A stretch of DNA of 64,000 bases. Source: Bretschneidera sinensis. Lineage: Eukaryota; Streptophyta; Magnoliopsida; Brassicales; Akaniaceae. The notes below the pieces were generated by a model that made no database searches, was not told where the DNA came from, and worked only from the letters and a program-made list of their open reading frames with translations. The DNA is taken from contig CM043704.1 in assembly GCA_023935145.1 (NCBI GenBank), forward strand, positions 93,669,373 through 93,733,372, read 5' to 3'. Below are positions 12,350 through 25,931 of this stretch, one piece after another. The position numbers and the translations under genes are program-made. Every line of letters begins with the position of its first letter. Position 1 is the stretch's first letter.

Positions 12350-15300
12350 ACTAACTAGATTACATCTATAGAGCTTCTTGTGATGTGGCTGGAAGCTAAT
12401 CATTTCTATCAAAATGCCTCTATAGCGCGCCTTCTGCTGATCCTTCGGATTGGAGCTACCTACAAAAGCAAGGGAAAAGAAAACTAGTCAACTAAAAGCT
12501 AAAGAATTAATTAGTCAGTAAAAAACTATGGATGTTCTATCGCATACAAGGTAGAAGAAGGATGGAATGCTCTGATTCACAGGACGAAACATAAAAGCAA
12601 CATGTACAGCAGAGAGCGAAAACTCTATTTCTGATAAGTTTTACAAAGGAGATAAAATAACAAATCAACAATTTAAGAAATAGTAACATCACTCTTGCTT
12701 GAAGTTCCCTCTTTGGATGGAGGATCATTAAAGCTCAACTTGCTGTAACTATAGGTTCTTGAAAGGAACATAAGAAATTGCAAAGCAATGTTCTAAGAGA
12801 AAACAAAGGAAAGTTCCAAAAGCATGCCTGCATGCCACAAAAACTATCTGGTCTCTCCCATGAAGCACGACACTAATTAATACAGTATAACATAGAGGAT
12901 TGTCCCATGGCTTTCAAACATACTTAACATCCAAGACCTTACACGTGTCTATACCCCTATCAAAAGTTAGAAGATGAGAGGATTTGATTATCTTGCAGTA
13001 CATATATGATAGAGCAGAAAACAAAAAGTAAGCAAAACCTACAATCTGTTGCTCAACACAAGAGCTATTTGTAAAATATTGAGCCTGCAGAGCACATGTT
13101 TGCTTCACATATTTCAGTTTCCAATGCTCTGCTAGCCTTGTCATTCAAATATTCTCCATCTTGAAACACATCATTCAGCAAGCCTGTAAAAAATGATTTG
13201 ATCAGTTTGTACTTTTAAGATAACCGTGGGAATAAAGATGAAGCATTTTCTATAGTTAAACTATAATCGCCAAGATGGCTCATTTATCATATATTTTTTC
13301 AACAACCCGGTATAGTCGCCAATATAAGGCCTCTTCTCAACAATCTAGCCTGCTCGTAAATTTTTTTATTTAAGGCAATGAGTCTGTTCCAGCTAAAAAA
13401 GAAACAGCCGTAACATAAAGATCTGAATCTTATATCACTAGTTTAAGACTTTTCAAGAAATGAAGAGACAACCAATTAACCCTGACTCAAGTCTTAGAAT
13501 TGAACACTATGTTGAAACCACCAATCAGTGAAAACACTCTTGTTGCATATCAAAACAATGGCTTACATTAGCAAGTATCTAAGAACAACCAGCTCATTTC
13601 CCCTTGTACAAATCATAGAATGTGTACAAGTAAAAAAAGGTTGGACCTTTTGTAACTTCGAAACACTTCACTTATGAAATGCGTAAAAAGGAACAAAGTC
13701 CAATTCATGTTTTATTTTCTAGTTTATCTTGTTTCTGGTTCTTTAAAGCACTTGTAATAACCAATTATTTGAAGCAATGATTTCCCATGTGTAGCACAAG
13801 TTAGAAACTAGTGATGTATCAAATTCAATTATGTGTGAAAAACATAATTTTTTACTTTTAAGGTTTTGACATAAAATTTACAAAAATTAATGAACAGATC
13901 TTTAAACTATCCAACATTTTTCCTGCTGAATACTTTCTACTTGCTGAAACAAAAGCATATGTAATTCATCCATCAATGGCACCGCTCTTGCTTAATCACG
14001 AAGACTTTCGAGCATGCTAGAAGGTTGAGAAGAGACCTAGAAGGATTCCTAATTGAAATAGCGTGACTATACCAAGTCATTAAAAAGATGATAAATTAAC
14101 CATCTAGATCAAGTTAGCTACTAATTAAAATGTTTTATCTTAGCTTCTTTTTATTGTTAAACCCCACACAAACCTCGAACCCTATCCACTTAGTAGGGAG
14201 GGGAAATGTTCTTACCAACGCTTACAGAATTATCAAATGGCAATTTATTTTTAGATAAAGAACATTAAATTACATAGCTTGCAGAGTGCCGGCAATTGAA
14301 ATTGTGAATCAAACACTCAATGCTTCCCAACAATATTTTAAAAGTGGCTGCATCATATATATTTTTGCTTTTTGAATGACTACCTTTTAGATAAATAACG
14401 ATGCATAGTGCCATAAAATAAAGTTGCATGATGATGTAAACATAAATGAAGAATTAATCTAGATCATTGTCCCAAATGATGAGCAAACTTAATCCAACTT
14501 CAGAAATGGAAATAGCAGACAGTTGAGATAAATTATTTTAAATTGATGTGCAAGCAAACAAGTGATACCTTTGCAATGCCATCAAGAACATCAATCCCAA
14601 ACAGAATGTGTATTTCATGTTAAACATGTAGTCTGGCATGATCTACATAACACAATGGCAAGACTGACTCATTGAATGCATTCTTATTTCTTTCTTCATT
14701 GAAATTGTCAACATAGACTCTAGACATGTTACACATGTCACAGATAACTGGAACTGAATATCTTACCACCATTTTCATCTGCAAGCATTTTCACCTTGTC
14801 TGTTACTTTGACACCCAATGCCAAGATGGTGCCATATTCCTTTTCCTTAAACATGAAGCTCGCCTTTATGAAATCACGCTCATGCGTAGGACCTTGGGTC
14901 CTAGACTTGTAGTATCTTCAGATCTTGTTTTCTTACAAAATCTCAGCAGAAACATAAATCCCCTCATGACTCCCATCAAATATTATGTTTACCAACTACA
15001 TTTCTTGGCTTGTTATTCTTTTATAGCAGTTAATCCTAGGGCCCCACCACATATAGGCCACTGCCAGCAACTGTATGATCAAAATCCTGCAATTTACGAA
15101 AAATATTTTTTTTATAAAAATATTCTCTTAACTATTGTGTTTACGACCAAACACTGTTCAGGAAACTCGAATGACCTGTTCATTGATCATAATATTTTGA
15201 ACAGCCTTGGTTTCTATCTTCTGTTGATGAATCTCCTGAAATCAGAACCTATCACAATCATCACATTAAATAAAATGTAGTATACATACTCTGGAAAACT

Positions 15301-16340
15301 CGGACATAGCTAAGATTACAGGATTGGAGAAAATACTAGTCTATACTCAATAAATAACTCAAGCAAGTTAAGTGATACTCAAAAGTCATCCACAAATTCC
15401 AAAGAAACAAGGATTATGTGTCATAAGGTTTTAAAACCATCCAACAAAAAATCAATGATTCACCACCGATTCAAAATGAATTTTGATTCAGCATACAAAT
15501 TCAAATAGTTTAGGGCTTGAATTAATCGAACTGTACAATTTTGACAACTATACCTCTGACTATTGTACTTTGATAGGAGGAAATATAGTGACATGGAGTA
15601 ACAGGTGGTTGCTAGATCTAGTGCAAATGTTGAATATCAAGCTACAGCTCATGGTATACGCAAATCTTTCTTAGTTGAGGTTGTTAAAAGGAGAGCTTGG
15701 TTTTGGTTCCACAGAGCCTATGAGGTTGTACTGTGATTGTAAGGCATTAACGATTTAATGCACCATCCGAATGTCAGCTATCACATGAAGGGATTAAAGT
15801 TTCTCACTGCATCAAACCAAATTAACTAAAATATAAACTGGATTAAGATTTTCCTTAATCTTTGCATTTTCTCTTCAATCTCTCAATTTGGAAAGAAAAA
15901 AAAAACCGCATCATACTATTTTTACTAGTATGTAACCATTAATCAGCATCCAACAACTGAGTTGGTAAATAGAGATATTCATATTACTCCTCTTAATAAA
16001 CTCTACAAACCCTATCTTCCACAAATGGAAAAGGATCAATTTCGTATAAATTGCAACCTGATAATTAAAATTTTCAATTAAAAAGACAAGAAAAATATAG
16101 AGGAAGTAGGAATGATTACCTAGACCGATTGATGGGAGAAATGGGAAGCCGAGAATAGGCCGATGAAAGCCAGAGAATGATAGTAAATCAAGGGCTCTTT
16201 TGGAGCGAAAAGGCATCTGTGCAAGATCGTACCGCAATGAGAACTAGAAATTGAAAATCAAAAGAGTGTTTTGAGAGTAAAATTTTGCAGATGATTTTAG
16301 GGAAGCAAAAGGGGAGAGAGTCGGATTCTGCATGGAGCAA
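12350..16340 (-). CDS. Candidate small multi-exon gene, function unknown
   Basis: I do not recognise this gene. A TATA box at 16364-16373 precedes a pyrimidine-rich leader and an ATG at 16216. Exon 1 (16120-16216, donor CTAG/GTAATC) joins in phase to exon 2 (13065-13183, acceptor TTTTTACAG), reading MPFRSKRALDLLSFSGF... then LLNDVFQDGEYLNDK..., for a 71-residue product ending at 13065. Further downstream are exon-like pieces with good acceptors and short open tails: about 12670-12740 (ends SSKSDVTIS) and about 12350-12458 (SSNPKDQQKARY... to CNLVS). They could be alternative last exons or spliced 3' UTR. The first intron is about 2.9 kb and full of foreign fragments. It could instead be a non-coding RNA gene. 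Confidence 0.35.
14146..14225 (-). mobile_element. tRNA-derived SINE
   Basis: Read on the minus strand it runs AAGCGTTGGTAAGAAC (A-box-like), then GATAGGGTTCGAGG (B box), then GGTTTAACAATAAAAA. A related truncated copy lies at 57645-57713. I could not see a convincing TSD here. Confidence 0.6.
14569..15086 (-). pseudogene. eIF5B (translation initiation factor IF-2-like) pseudogene fragment
   Basis: Three blocks in eIF5B order lie on the minus strand. The first, 15086-15036, reads HTVAGSGLYVVGP then a stop. The second, about 14980-14757, reads GSHEGIYVSAEIL, stops, then GPTHERDFIKASFM and KEYGTILALGVKVTDKVKML. The third, about 14640-14569, reads IMPDYMFNM and FGIDVLDGIAK. These match the eIF5B C-terminal half, whose typical plant version has YVVGPDDD, GPVHKKDVM.AS, KEYATILAFDVKVT and LG.DVL.GIAK. 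It has several stop codons and a frameshift. Intron-like borders remain (TTGCAG before block 1, AAG/GTATCA after block 3), so this is an unprocessed DNA copy, not a retrocopy. It lies inside the long intron of the candidate gene around it. Confidence 0.8.
15500..15770 (+). pseudogene. Ty1/copia RNase H remnant
   Basis: Short blocks of copia RNase H appear with frameshifts: NYTSDYCTLIGGNIVTWSN, then in another frame VVARSSANVEYQATAHGIR, then GELGFGSTEPMRLYCDCKA. The family pattern is TSGYC..LGGN..SW.SKKQ..VARSSAEAEYRA. No LTRs are seen, so this is an old fragment. Confidence 0.75.
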
Positions 16341-16363
16341 AGTGAAAGTTGATTAATTGCAGG

Positions 16364-16373
16364 TATTTATAAG
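16364..16373 (-). promoter_or_regulatory. TATA box of candidate small gene
   Basis: The minus strand reads CTTATAAATA, about 30 bases upstream of a pyrimidine-rich leader and about 150 bases before the ATG at 16216. Confidence 0.5.
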
Positions 16374-19300
16374 TTTGCTAGGTGTATAAATCCTTTGAAA
16401 CGGTGACGTTCCAAATCCATGCTTGATCCAACAGAATTAGCCAGGATTTTCATTATTGAAAACAGAATAAACTTTTTTTTATTGTTCAAGAAATTTTAAT
16501 AAAACCATAAAAAAATATTTTTATTATTAGATAATAATTTTTATTTCATATCATTCAATAATAAAAAAATATATTTTATGTTACATATTTTTTCATGTTA
16601 CAAAACCAAACAAAAAGAAATATAGTTGAGATAGAGAGAATTTTTCGTTAGTTGACTTGTTGTAACATTTATTAAAGGACCAAAAAGAATAATTTAGTAT
16701 ATTAATTAGTTCCAACTATTTTTCTTATTTTCATATAAAAAAATTATTTTTGTCATTTTTTTAAAATAGGAAAGTTCCAATAGCTAAACAGCCTGCTATA
16801 GCATATTTTAGAAAATCCTCTATACTCAAAGGAGAGAAGAAAAAAACGTGCATGTCCCTTCCTAAACTCTACAAAGTGGAAGTATATAGATTCTTCCTCT
16901 CCAAAAAATTGTCAATACTGAATCACTAAGAATTGGCTTTGAGATGTTATGAGACAAATATGTCCATATCTTTAACCCCAAAATTTCAAGAGTATCCTTT
17001 AATCAAATATAATATAATATTATATATTTAAATATGATAGAATAAAATATATAAAACACATTGTAACTACTATAACAATTTAATAATATAATAAAATGTG
17101 ACGCATATTATATTATATCAGAATAATATTAATTTATTTAATAAAATTAACTTTAAATATAAAATTTGGCATGAAGTTTTTTTTTTACTATTTATCTAAT
17201 ATATTTTTGTGATTTAATATAAATTATACTCTAATCCAATATGTTAAGGTATCCAACAAACCATTGAAGTTGGAATGGAATCAATTACTTTGGATGCACA
17301 AACAAAAACAAATAAAATACCAAAAAAATTTGCATGTTTTATATTTTCAACCATATAATTTGAGGGAATAAAAAGAAATAAAAAAAATAAATTTGGATTT
17401 AAACAGTTTGATTAAAATCAAAGAGGAAAAATATGAAGCCTACAATTAAAGAAATTAAATTGTTTGGTTCACCATATGTATCATAGAAATAATGATTCGG
17501 TGCATGTTAGTTATTTGATCTTGTCTACACCTAATTTATTATTTTCCGAAAGTTGGTGGAAGATGTTAATCATCGTCATTGTCATGAATCATTATTAAAA
17601 ATAAGCTTAATTACAAAAATATCTTGTGTTTTATTTTATTTTTAAAAAATACTTTAATAGTTTTTTGTAGTAAAAAATATTTTGTAGTATATTTTTTATT
17701 AACAAAAAATACTATGTGTTATATATTTATTAGCAAAAATACTTTGTTGTTTGGATATTTTTTGTTTACAAAAACATACCATAAAATATTTTTTGTCATA
17801 AAAAAACCTCAGCATATTTTTTAAAATAAAATCAATTACATAGTATTTTTTTGTAATTAAACCATAAAATATAAACATGCAAATTGGGTATAGAAAAACT
17901 TGGTTTAAAGGATAGATTAACTGCTTCAGGAAATCCTACTAAAAGAAATCTTCAGGAAATGTGAGGTGTATCAAAGAATGTGAGTTTTTCCAAAAAAAAA
18001 ACAGAAAAACAAAACATAAACGTGAGTAAATTTGAAAGGTTAGAAAAAAAATGATAGAAGATAAGCCAGCGGACCAGACATCTCATTCGGCTTTCTCTCA
18101 CCGGATTAATTTGTCCTATCCAGTTAATGTCGGATTGTTATCATATTCATTGCTTAACGATGAGTATATAGACGGTTTGATAATTTGATGTAGCTAATTT
18201 TGATGTCGAAAATGGTACAGATGAGCTCACGAACAGTTTATAAGTGAATTTTGAAAAAATAAAAATCGTGTGGAGTTTAATTCTTCAGGGTTACTCCGAT
18301 ATTGAAATTAATATATTTTATGAAGAAAAAAAAAGTGAAAGCGACCAAAAGAAAAATGAGATACTTTGAAAAATGTGAGAACTCTTTTTATATAGTAAGA
18401 GAATTATGACTTAATTAAGAATCTAACTAAGTTTTGTATTATTTTCTTTGGTTATTGTCGGATTAGTAATCCGATTGTTATCATATCCTTTTCACACATG
18501 TATAGATGGTTTGAATTGATTTAACTTAATTTTTTATAAATTAAAAAATAAATAAATTTTAAGGTTTTTAATTTGGTGGATATAACACGAATTTTTCGAT
18601 TCGAATGTGGTGTTATTTTTCAATAAAAATCATCGAAAAGTATTATATCTAAAAGATATCATCTCAAGGTAAACAATATTGTGTGAGAACAGTTGGCTTG
18701 TAAATCAGCAACGCTTTCAAATATCATTTTGTAAATTTCATGAAAAACTTTTTAACAATATCAAGATACGCCTTGCAAATCACCGATTGACTCGTTATCG
18801 TCAAAAAAACTAAAAAATAAAAAATATATATTTATTAAATTATTTTATTATCTTTATATTTATATTATGAAAATTTAAATTATTAAAAATATTTTAATAT
18901 AAAAAATTAGGATACATCGCTAATTTATTCCTATAATAGTAAATGAGCAAACCCTTTTATATATTTGTATTATATATACATGTTCTGAAGCCATTTTCAG
19001 TTTCGTTAGGTTGCGGAAAAGTTATTGGTAGATAGTTGACAATTGAATAAAAATAATTGAAAATTGGCAATGATATGTTGGGAACTTGGGTGGGTGGGTG
19101 GGTGGGTGGGTGGGTGGAGATCCCACCATCAACCAAAAAGACAAATTAGACGAGTAATAGACACGGAAACAAGACCTCCACATTGAGTTTGCGTTGACTT
19201 GCGTTCCTTTATCTTTTCAAATAATATTTTTTTATAAAAAAATACTATTTTTTTTATCAAAAAAGGTTAAAATGTGTATATTTATTGATTTTTAATAATT

Positions 19301-19573
19301 ATTGTGATGGATAAGGTCCAACTATGATATTGCCAAGAAGAAAAACTGAGAAAAGGTTGAAGATTTCAGGTTGTAGAATATTCAACATTAGTTAGGTTGT
19401 GGAAAAGTTATTGGTAGATAGTGGTTAAAATTAAACACCAAATCAAATTAATTAAAATACAAATATAAGCATTTGTAATAGAAGAAATAGAAAAAGAAAG
19501 CTTTGAAAAAAAAAACATCCCATTTCCTTGAAGTATCAATCAGCTGTTGACCTCATAGAGTTCATTTAGCTGA
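16374..19573. other. AT-rich intergenic region
   Basis: I see no gene. Most of it is A/T homopolymer-rich. The only striking feature is the GGGT array at 19088-19117. Confidence 0.5.
19088..19117 (+). repeat. (GGGT)n microsatellite, G-quadruplex candidate
   Basis: Seven GGG runs are separated by single T residues. This fits the compact G-quadruplex consensus on the plus strand. It lies about 460 bases past the stop of the minus-strand CCoAOMT gene. Confidence 0.85.
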
Positions 19574-21214
<1,641 letters not shown>

Positions 21215-21320
21215 TGATGCAAATTCTTCTACTGGTGCTTCTTTTCTTTTTGTTTGGGGACTTGTGGTTTTGATTGCTGGTTAAGGGGTGTGTACCTGAG
21301 ATGGGAAAGGAAGTGGGAGA

Positions 21321-21330
21321 GGTATATAAG
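21321..21330 (-). promoter_or_regulatory. TATA box of CCoAOMT
   Basis: The minus strand reads CTTATATACC about 110 bases upstream of the start codon, leaving room for a leader of about 75-80 bases. Confidence 0.75.
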
Positions 21331-21378
21331 GAAGGAATGAGCCCGGTTTGGACCGAACTTGGGGTTGTTGGACCGTCT

Positions 21379-21399
21379 ACCAACCCGGTCGGGGTTGGT
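21379..21399 (-). promoter_or_regulatory. Inverted pair of AC (MYB) elements upstream of CCoAOMT
   Basis: ACCAACCC (plus strand, 21379-21386) and its exact inverse GGGTTGGT (21392-21399) are separated by 5 bases. ACCAACC is the AC-II type element bound by R2R3-MYB activators of lignin genes. The pair lies about 50-75 bases upstream of the TATA box, where such elements act in other phenylpropanoid promoters. Confidence 0.7.
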
Positions 21400-24090
21400 G
21401 AGGTGACGAATTCCTGACATTGCTCGAGCCTGAGTTGGGCTCAGCCGTAGAACCCACCAGCACGGCAAATATTCTTGGTTGATTTTAGTATAAATTTAAC
21501 GGTGTAGACCAATTAAAATCTTTTATTGGTAATTTTAAAGAGTTTTATTGATAATGTTAATATTAAATATGAAATTTAAAAATTAATATTATTAGTAAAA
21601 ATTTTAAAATTATTAATAAAATTTTTAACGGATATAAACCATTAAATTTAGATCCGAACCAATCAAAAAATTCACTATATGAAATTAACAGTTTTTGGCA
21701 TAATAAATTAATAATGAACTCATTTTTTATCAAAAAAAATATATATAATGAGCTCATTTGAGATGCTTATGATGTCATAATAATTTTTTAAAAGGTTTTA
21801 TTATAGATAATGTTGGGCTAACCATTACTTTTTTCTAACTATGAAAATAATTTCGTTTTTTATTACAAAAACATTTTATGATTTGATGTAAATTACAATT
21901 ATACCCTCTTATATTAAATATAATAATGTATCATTAATTCTTAATCATGATTAATTCACAAATTGCCCCACATCAATCATATGAAAGAATGATTTTTTAA
22001 TTCATTAATATTTAATTTTTGATAAGTGATTGTTATGGATATTTTATAATCTATTTAGATTAATTATGATTGAGTTTAGATGTATATTAATATATTTTTA
22101 ATATGGAATGATAAATTAAAAAAAATTATTATTTCAATGTAAAATTATTTATCAATTTGATGAAATGTTTATTGTAAAATATTTCAAATTTGAGTTATTA
22201 GGCCGTTTCTTATTAACAAGTGATAATCATTTCATGATAAGTTTAATCATGCAGCCTAAGACCAAGTTATCAGTACTTTTTTTTTGTGAGGAAAAAAATC
22301 CATTTCAAGCCCGGGAGGGTGGGGGTAACATGATGGGACCCACCAGAGTAGCAGTTCCGTTTCTTGGAACGTCACAATGGGGCAATATGAAAGTTGGCAA
22401 GGGGTTGGTGAAAAGGATAAAGTAATCGTCCATTTAGATTTAGAGGCTGAAAATCCACCCCAAGAGTTGGTGGCCACCCACCCTTTTTAAAACGAGCATG
22501 ATTAATGGGAGGATTTCTTGAATGAGGATATATCTAAGATTAATTATCATTATATTTATCTAAGATTTTCTTTGAATGAGGGCATACTTACCAAACTTAG
22601 TATTAAGATACAGTTTTTTTTTTTATCACGGTTGTTTAGTATGTTTTTATGGTATTTATTAATATAAAAGAAAACAGATTAATAAATATCATGAAAGCAG
22701 ATTAAACGATCGTGAAAAAAAATATTTTTTTTTTTCATGTGTGTTTTTTGATTGAGTGATGATTCCACGGATACAGAACCGAAAAAGTTCATTAATAATA
22801 ATGAAAAAATTGAATAGTAATTATTTTAAAAAAATTAAATATCAAAATTATACTATTCAATTTCTTTGTAATTATTAGTAAATTTTTTTAGTTTTATAAT
22901 AACGCTCACGAAACCAAGTTCATAGTGTTTAATAATGATCTAATGATTATCAATGTAGTGAGACAGTTAATTACTGAAACAAATTAAATGAAACTCAAAG
23001 AAAATAGGGTTGTATGTTTTGGAAAATATGGCAATTAATTGCCATATACGGGGTGTGTGAGAACCATGAAGCTCAGCATGCAACGAAAGAGGCAAGAGGG
23101 TGCCATTTTACCAGTTTCCACAATGGCTGCATGGGACCAACATCCTCGAAATAACATTGCATCTTTTCAAGATATCAAAATATAGATGTAGATTACTTGA
23201 TTATTTATATTGAGAGAAAAACTGTTAAACTTGAAAATTCAAAGTGACAAAGACTTTTGTGTGATTTTTTTTATTTTCGTGAGTTCTATATAGAAGGTAA
23301 TTTATGGAGGTTTTCTGGAATTTTCTACAAGGTAAAAGACTATTTGGGTGGTTTAATCCATAACAACACCACAAGATTACAATTTTCTCACAGTGGTCAG
23401 AGCTAATTTTTTCTTTTTAAATTATGGTTTAATCATATTTTTAAAATGTTTGTATTCTTGTGTTTAATTATTTTTCATTAATCAGATTATTATGTTATTT
23501 ATAAAGAAAAATTTGTAGGCATTTGATCCCAATGGGAAAGAAATGAGTGAAGAAGAAGTGTAAGTAAATATTTAAATGTTATTTTATATCAAGTATATAA
23601 AATAGAGCAAGGGTAATATAGGATTAAACCCAAATAATGATGACATGTTACGATGATTGATTAATTTTTAACAGTTGATTAGTAAATTTTTTAACGTCAA
23701 TAGGGTAAATGTCTGGAAAAACCTAAACTATGAATAAAATAAATTGGTTATTGTCATTTTCGAAACTACGAGAGGTGAGTTTACATTAAGCTAAACCTCT
23801 AGAGGAGAAATGTATTTATCCTTTTTGTTTTTTTAAGTGTTAAGTGATAAATACTGAATGAATATCTAAATAGTGTTCCATTAATAAGAAGCAATATATG
23901 AATACTGAAGTATTAAGTGTTTAGACGGTTTGATAACTGAACTGATTGAAACGTCTGAATATGTATATTTTTCATTTTAAACACTCTTAATCGTTAAGAA
24001 CATAATTGATTGTTGCAAATAAAAATCAAGATTTGAACAAAATTTACATATTCATCACAAAAATATTCTCAATTATTATTATTTTTTTTC
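21400..24090. other. CCoAOMT upstream DNA and AT-rich intergenic region
   Basis: This includes the rest of the CCoAOMT promoter. A less AT-rich stretch at about 22250-22490 has open frames on both strands but no recognisable protein. No other gene or transposon end was found. Confidence 0.4.
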
Positions 24091-24135
24091 AATGGATTGG
24101 TCCATAATTCTCAATATTTTTAAAAATCACTTCCC

Positions 24136-24975
24136 CAAGCAATTGCCTCTCACCTCCTCCACCAACAACAGTCTCTTAATCAAACCCATCTTTACACTCC
24201 ATATGCAAACAAACCAACCCCACAAAAGCCACCAACAAAAGCATCATTTTCTTCAACAAAGACAACACTTTTTGCTGCTTGACTCACTGAGTCGTCCGAG
24301 TTGACTCACTGAGTTCCTGGTCCAGGCCATCTCTCCCCCTCTCTCTTTATCTGTGTTTTCCTTCTTGCTCTATGCTATGGAGAATCGCTGGTGGTGGGGA
24401 TTTTGTGGTGGTGGTGGTGGTTGGTGGTGCTTGGGAGGCCATTGGTTACCACGTTTGGTACTTGGGGGTGGATACGTGAGGTTGGTCGCAGTTGGAGTGG
24501 TGCTGGCGATGGGGGTCGGCGTAGCAGAGAGAGGGAAGAATCCCCACCACCAACAGTCTCTACACTTCTCCAAGCGTTTGCCTCTCACCTTCTCCACCAC
24601 CAACAGTCTCTTAATTAAACCCACCTTTACACTCCATATGCAAACAAACACCAAACCCACAAAAGCATCATCACTTTCATCAACAAAGACACTTTTTGCT
24701 TCTTAACTCACTGAATCGTCCGAGTTGACTCATTGAATTCCTGGTCCTGGCCACATCTCCCGCTCTCTCTTTATCTCTGTTTTCCTTCTTGCTCTATGCT
24801 ATGGAGAATCGCTGGTGGTGGGGATTTTGTGGTGGTGGTGGTGGTTGGTGGTGCTTGGGAGGCCATTGGTTACCACGTTTGGTACTTGGGGGTGGATAGG
24901 TGAGGTTGGTCGCAGTTGGAGTGGTGCTGGCGATGGCGGTCGGCGTAGCAGAGAGAGGGAAGAATCCGGCGAGGT
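24136..24975. repeat. Tandem duplication of a unit of about 430 bp
   Basis: Copy 1 starts about 24136 and copy 2 about 24571. Both hold, in order, a CCTCTCACCT..CCACCA stretch, GAGTCGTCCGAGTTGACTCA (copy 2 begins GAATCGTCC), and GGAGAATCGCTGGTGGTGGG. The offset changes from 435 to 424 along the unit, so small indels have accumulated. The GGT/TGG-rich half gives Trp/Gly-rich open frames that I do not regard as genes. Confidence 0.85.
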
Positions 24976-24979
24976 GGTC

Positions 24980-25931
24980 AGTAGTAGAAGATGGGTTTTG
25001 TTTTAAGTGAGTGTATTAGTAAGATTTTGATAATTTTGTGGGTATATTTTTATCCTAAATACATCATAATAGTATTCAAATTGTGAAAATAAACTAATTT
25101 AATAATACAGTTAAGTGAGGTTCCATTAAATGGTTCATTACAATTCAGATATAAAATCCAATCGAATTTAACAATGGGTCAAACGTGGTGCAATGGTCAA
25201 TTAAATACAAACAAACATAACCCAAATCATCCCTGTAAATGAAAGAAACAGTAAAATTATTGAAGACAAGACAGCAAGGGATATCTTTTTTTTTTTTCCT
25301 CTCCAATATATGGAAAAGTCACCGGTGTTTGGTGAGGAGAGGGGACCTCTTTGCCTTGAGTCAAAGCCTGAGGGCTTAACCACCACCAAGAAAACTCCGA
25401 GGAAGGCTTTATTTTTTAATTGAAAACGATGCAAAGAAGTGATATCTTTTGCAAGAATGAAGAATGGGAGGGGAGAGGAAGTCTTTTTGAAGAAAGAAGG
25501 GATCAAATGCTATATATATTCCCTTGCCTACTTGTATCTGCTGATAGTTACTTGGGACACTGGCCCATTTTTTCTTAAGTGTTCTGTAAAATAAGTTCAC
25601 AAGGACAAATCCTTCCTTATCTTTACCTACCCAATAACAGAAAAGAGTATATGGGCAATTTTCTTTTACTCAAAACTTTTTTTTTTTGGTGACCCTGAAG
25701 ATATAGTTGTCATTCTTCTTCTCTTTGGTAGTTTGTTCTCTACATAGATCTTGTGAAAATGTTCTATCAGTGCATCCCAGTCATGTGTATTGTGACTTAT
25801 GAGCCCCATACACCAATATCAAAATAAAAGAAAATTACTGGTACTACAATTTTAACTCCCTGCAGAATTTGGACCGCCAGGCAGATATACTGCAAATACT
25901 AGAATCATAAAGACATATTAGGGGTTGGACA
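24980..25931. other. Intergenic region
   Basis: I see no gene I can support. A 101-codon open frame on the minus strand (25201-25506) resembles no family I know. Confidence 0.4.

Noticed and set aside
14726..15280. 184-codon plus-strand open frame
   Set aside because: It lies over the eIF5B pseudogene in antisense and has no recognisable content.
25201..25506. 101-codon minus-strand frame
   Set aside because: No family resemblance, no splice or promoter context, and low-complexity Ser/Phe/Leu composition.
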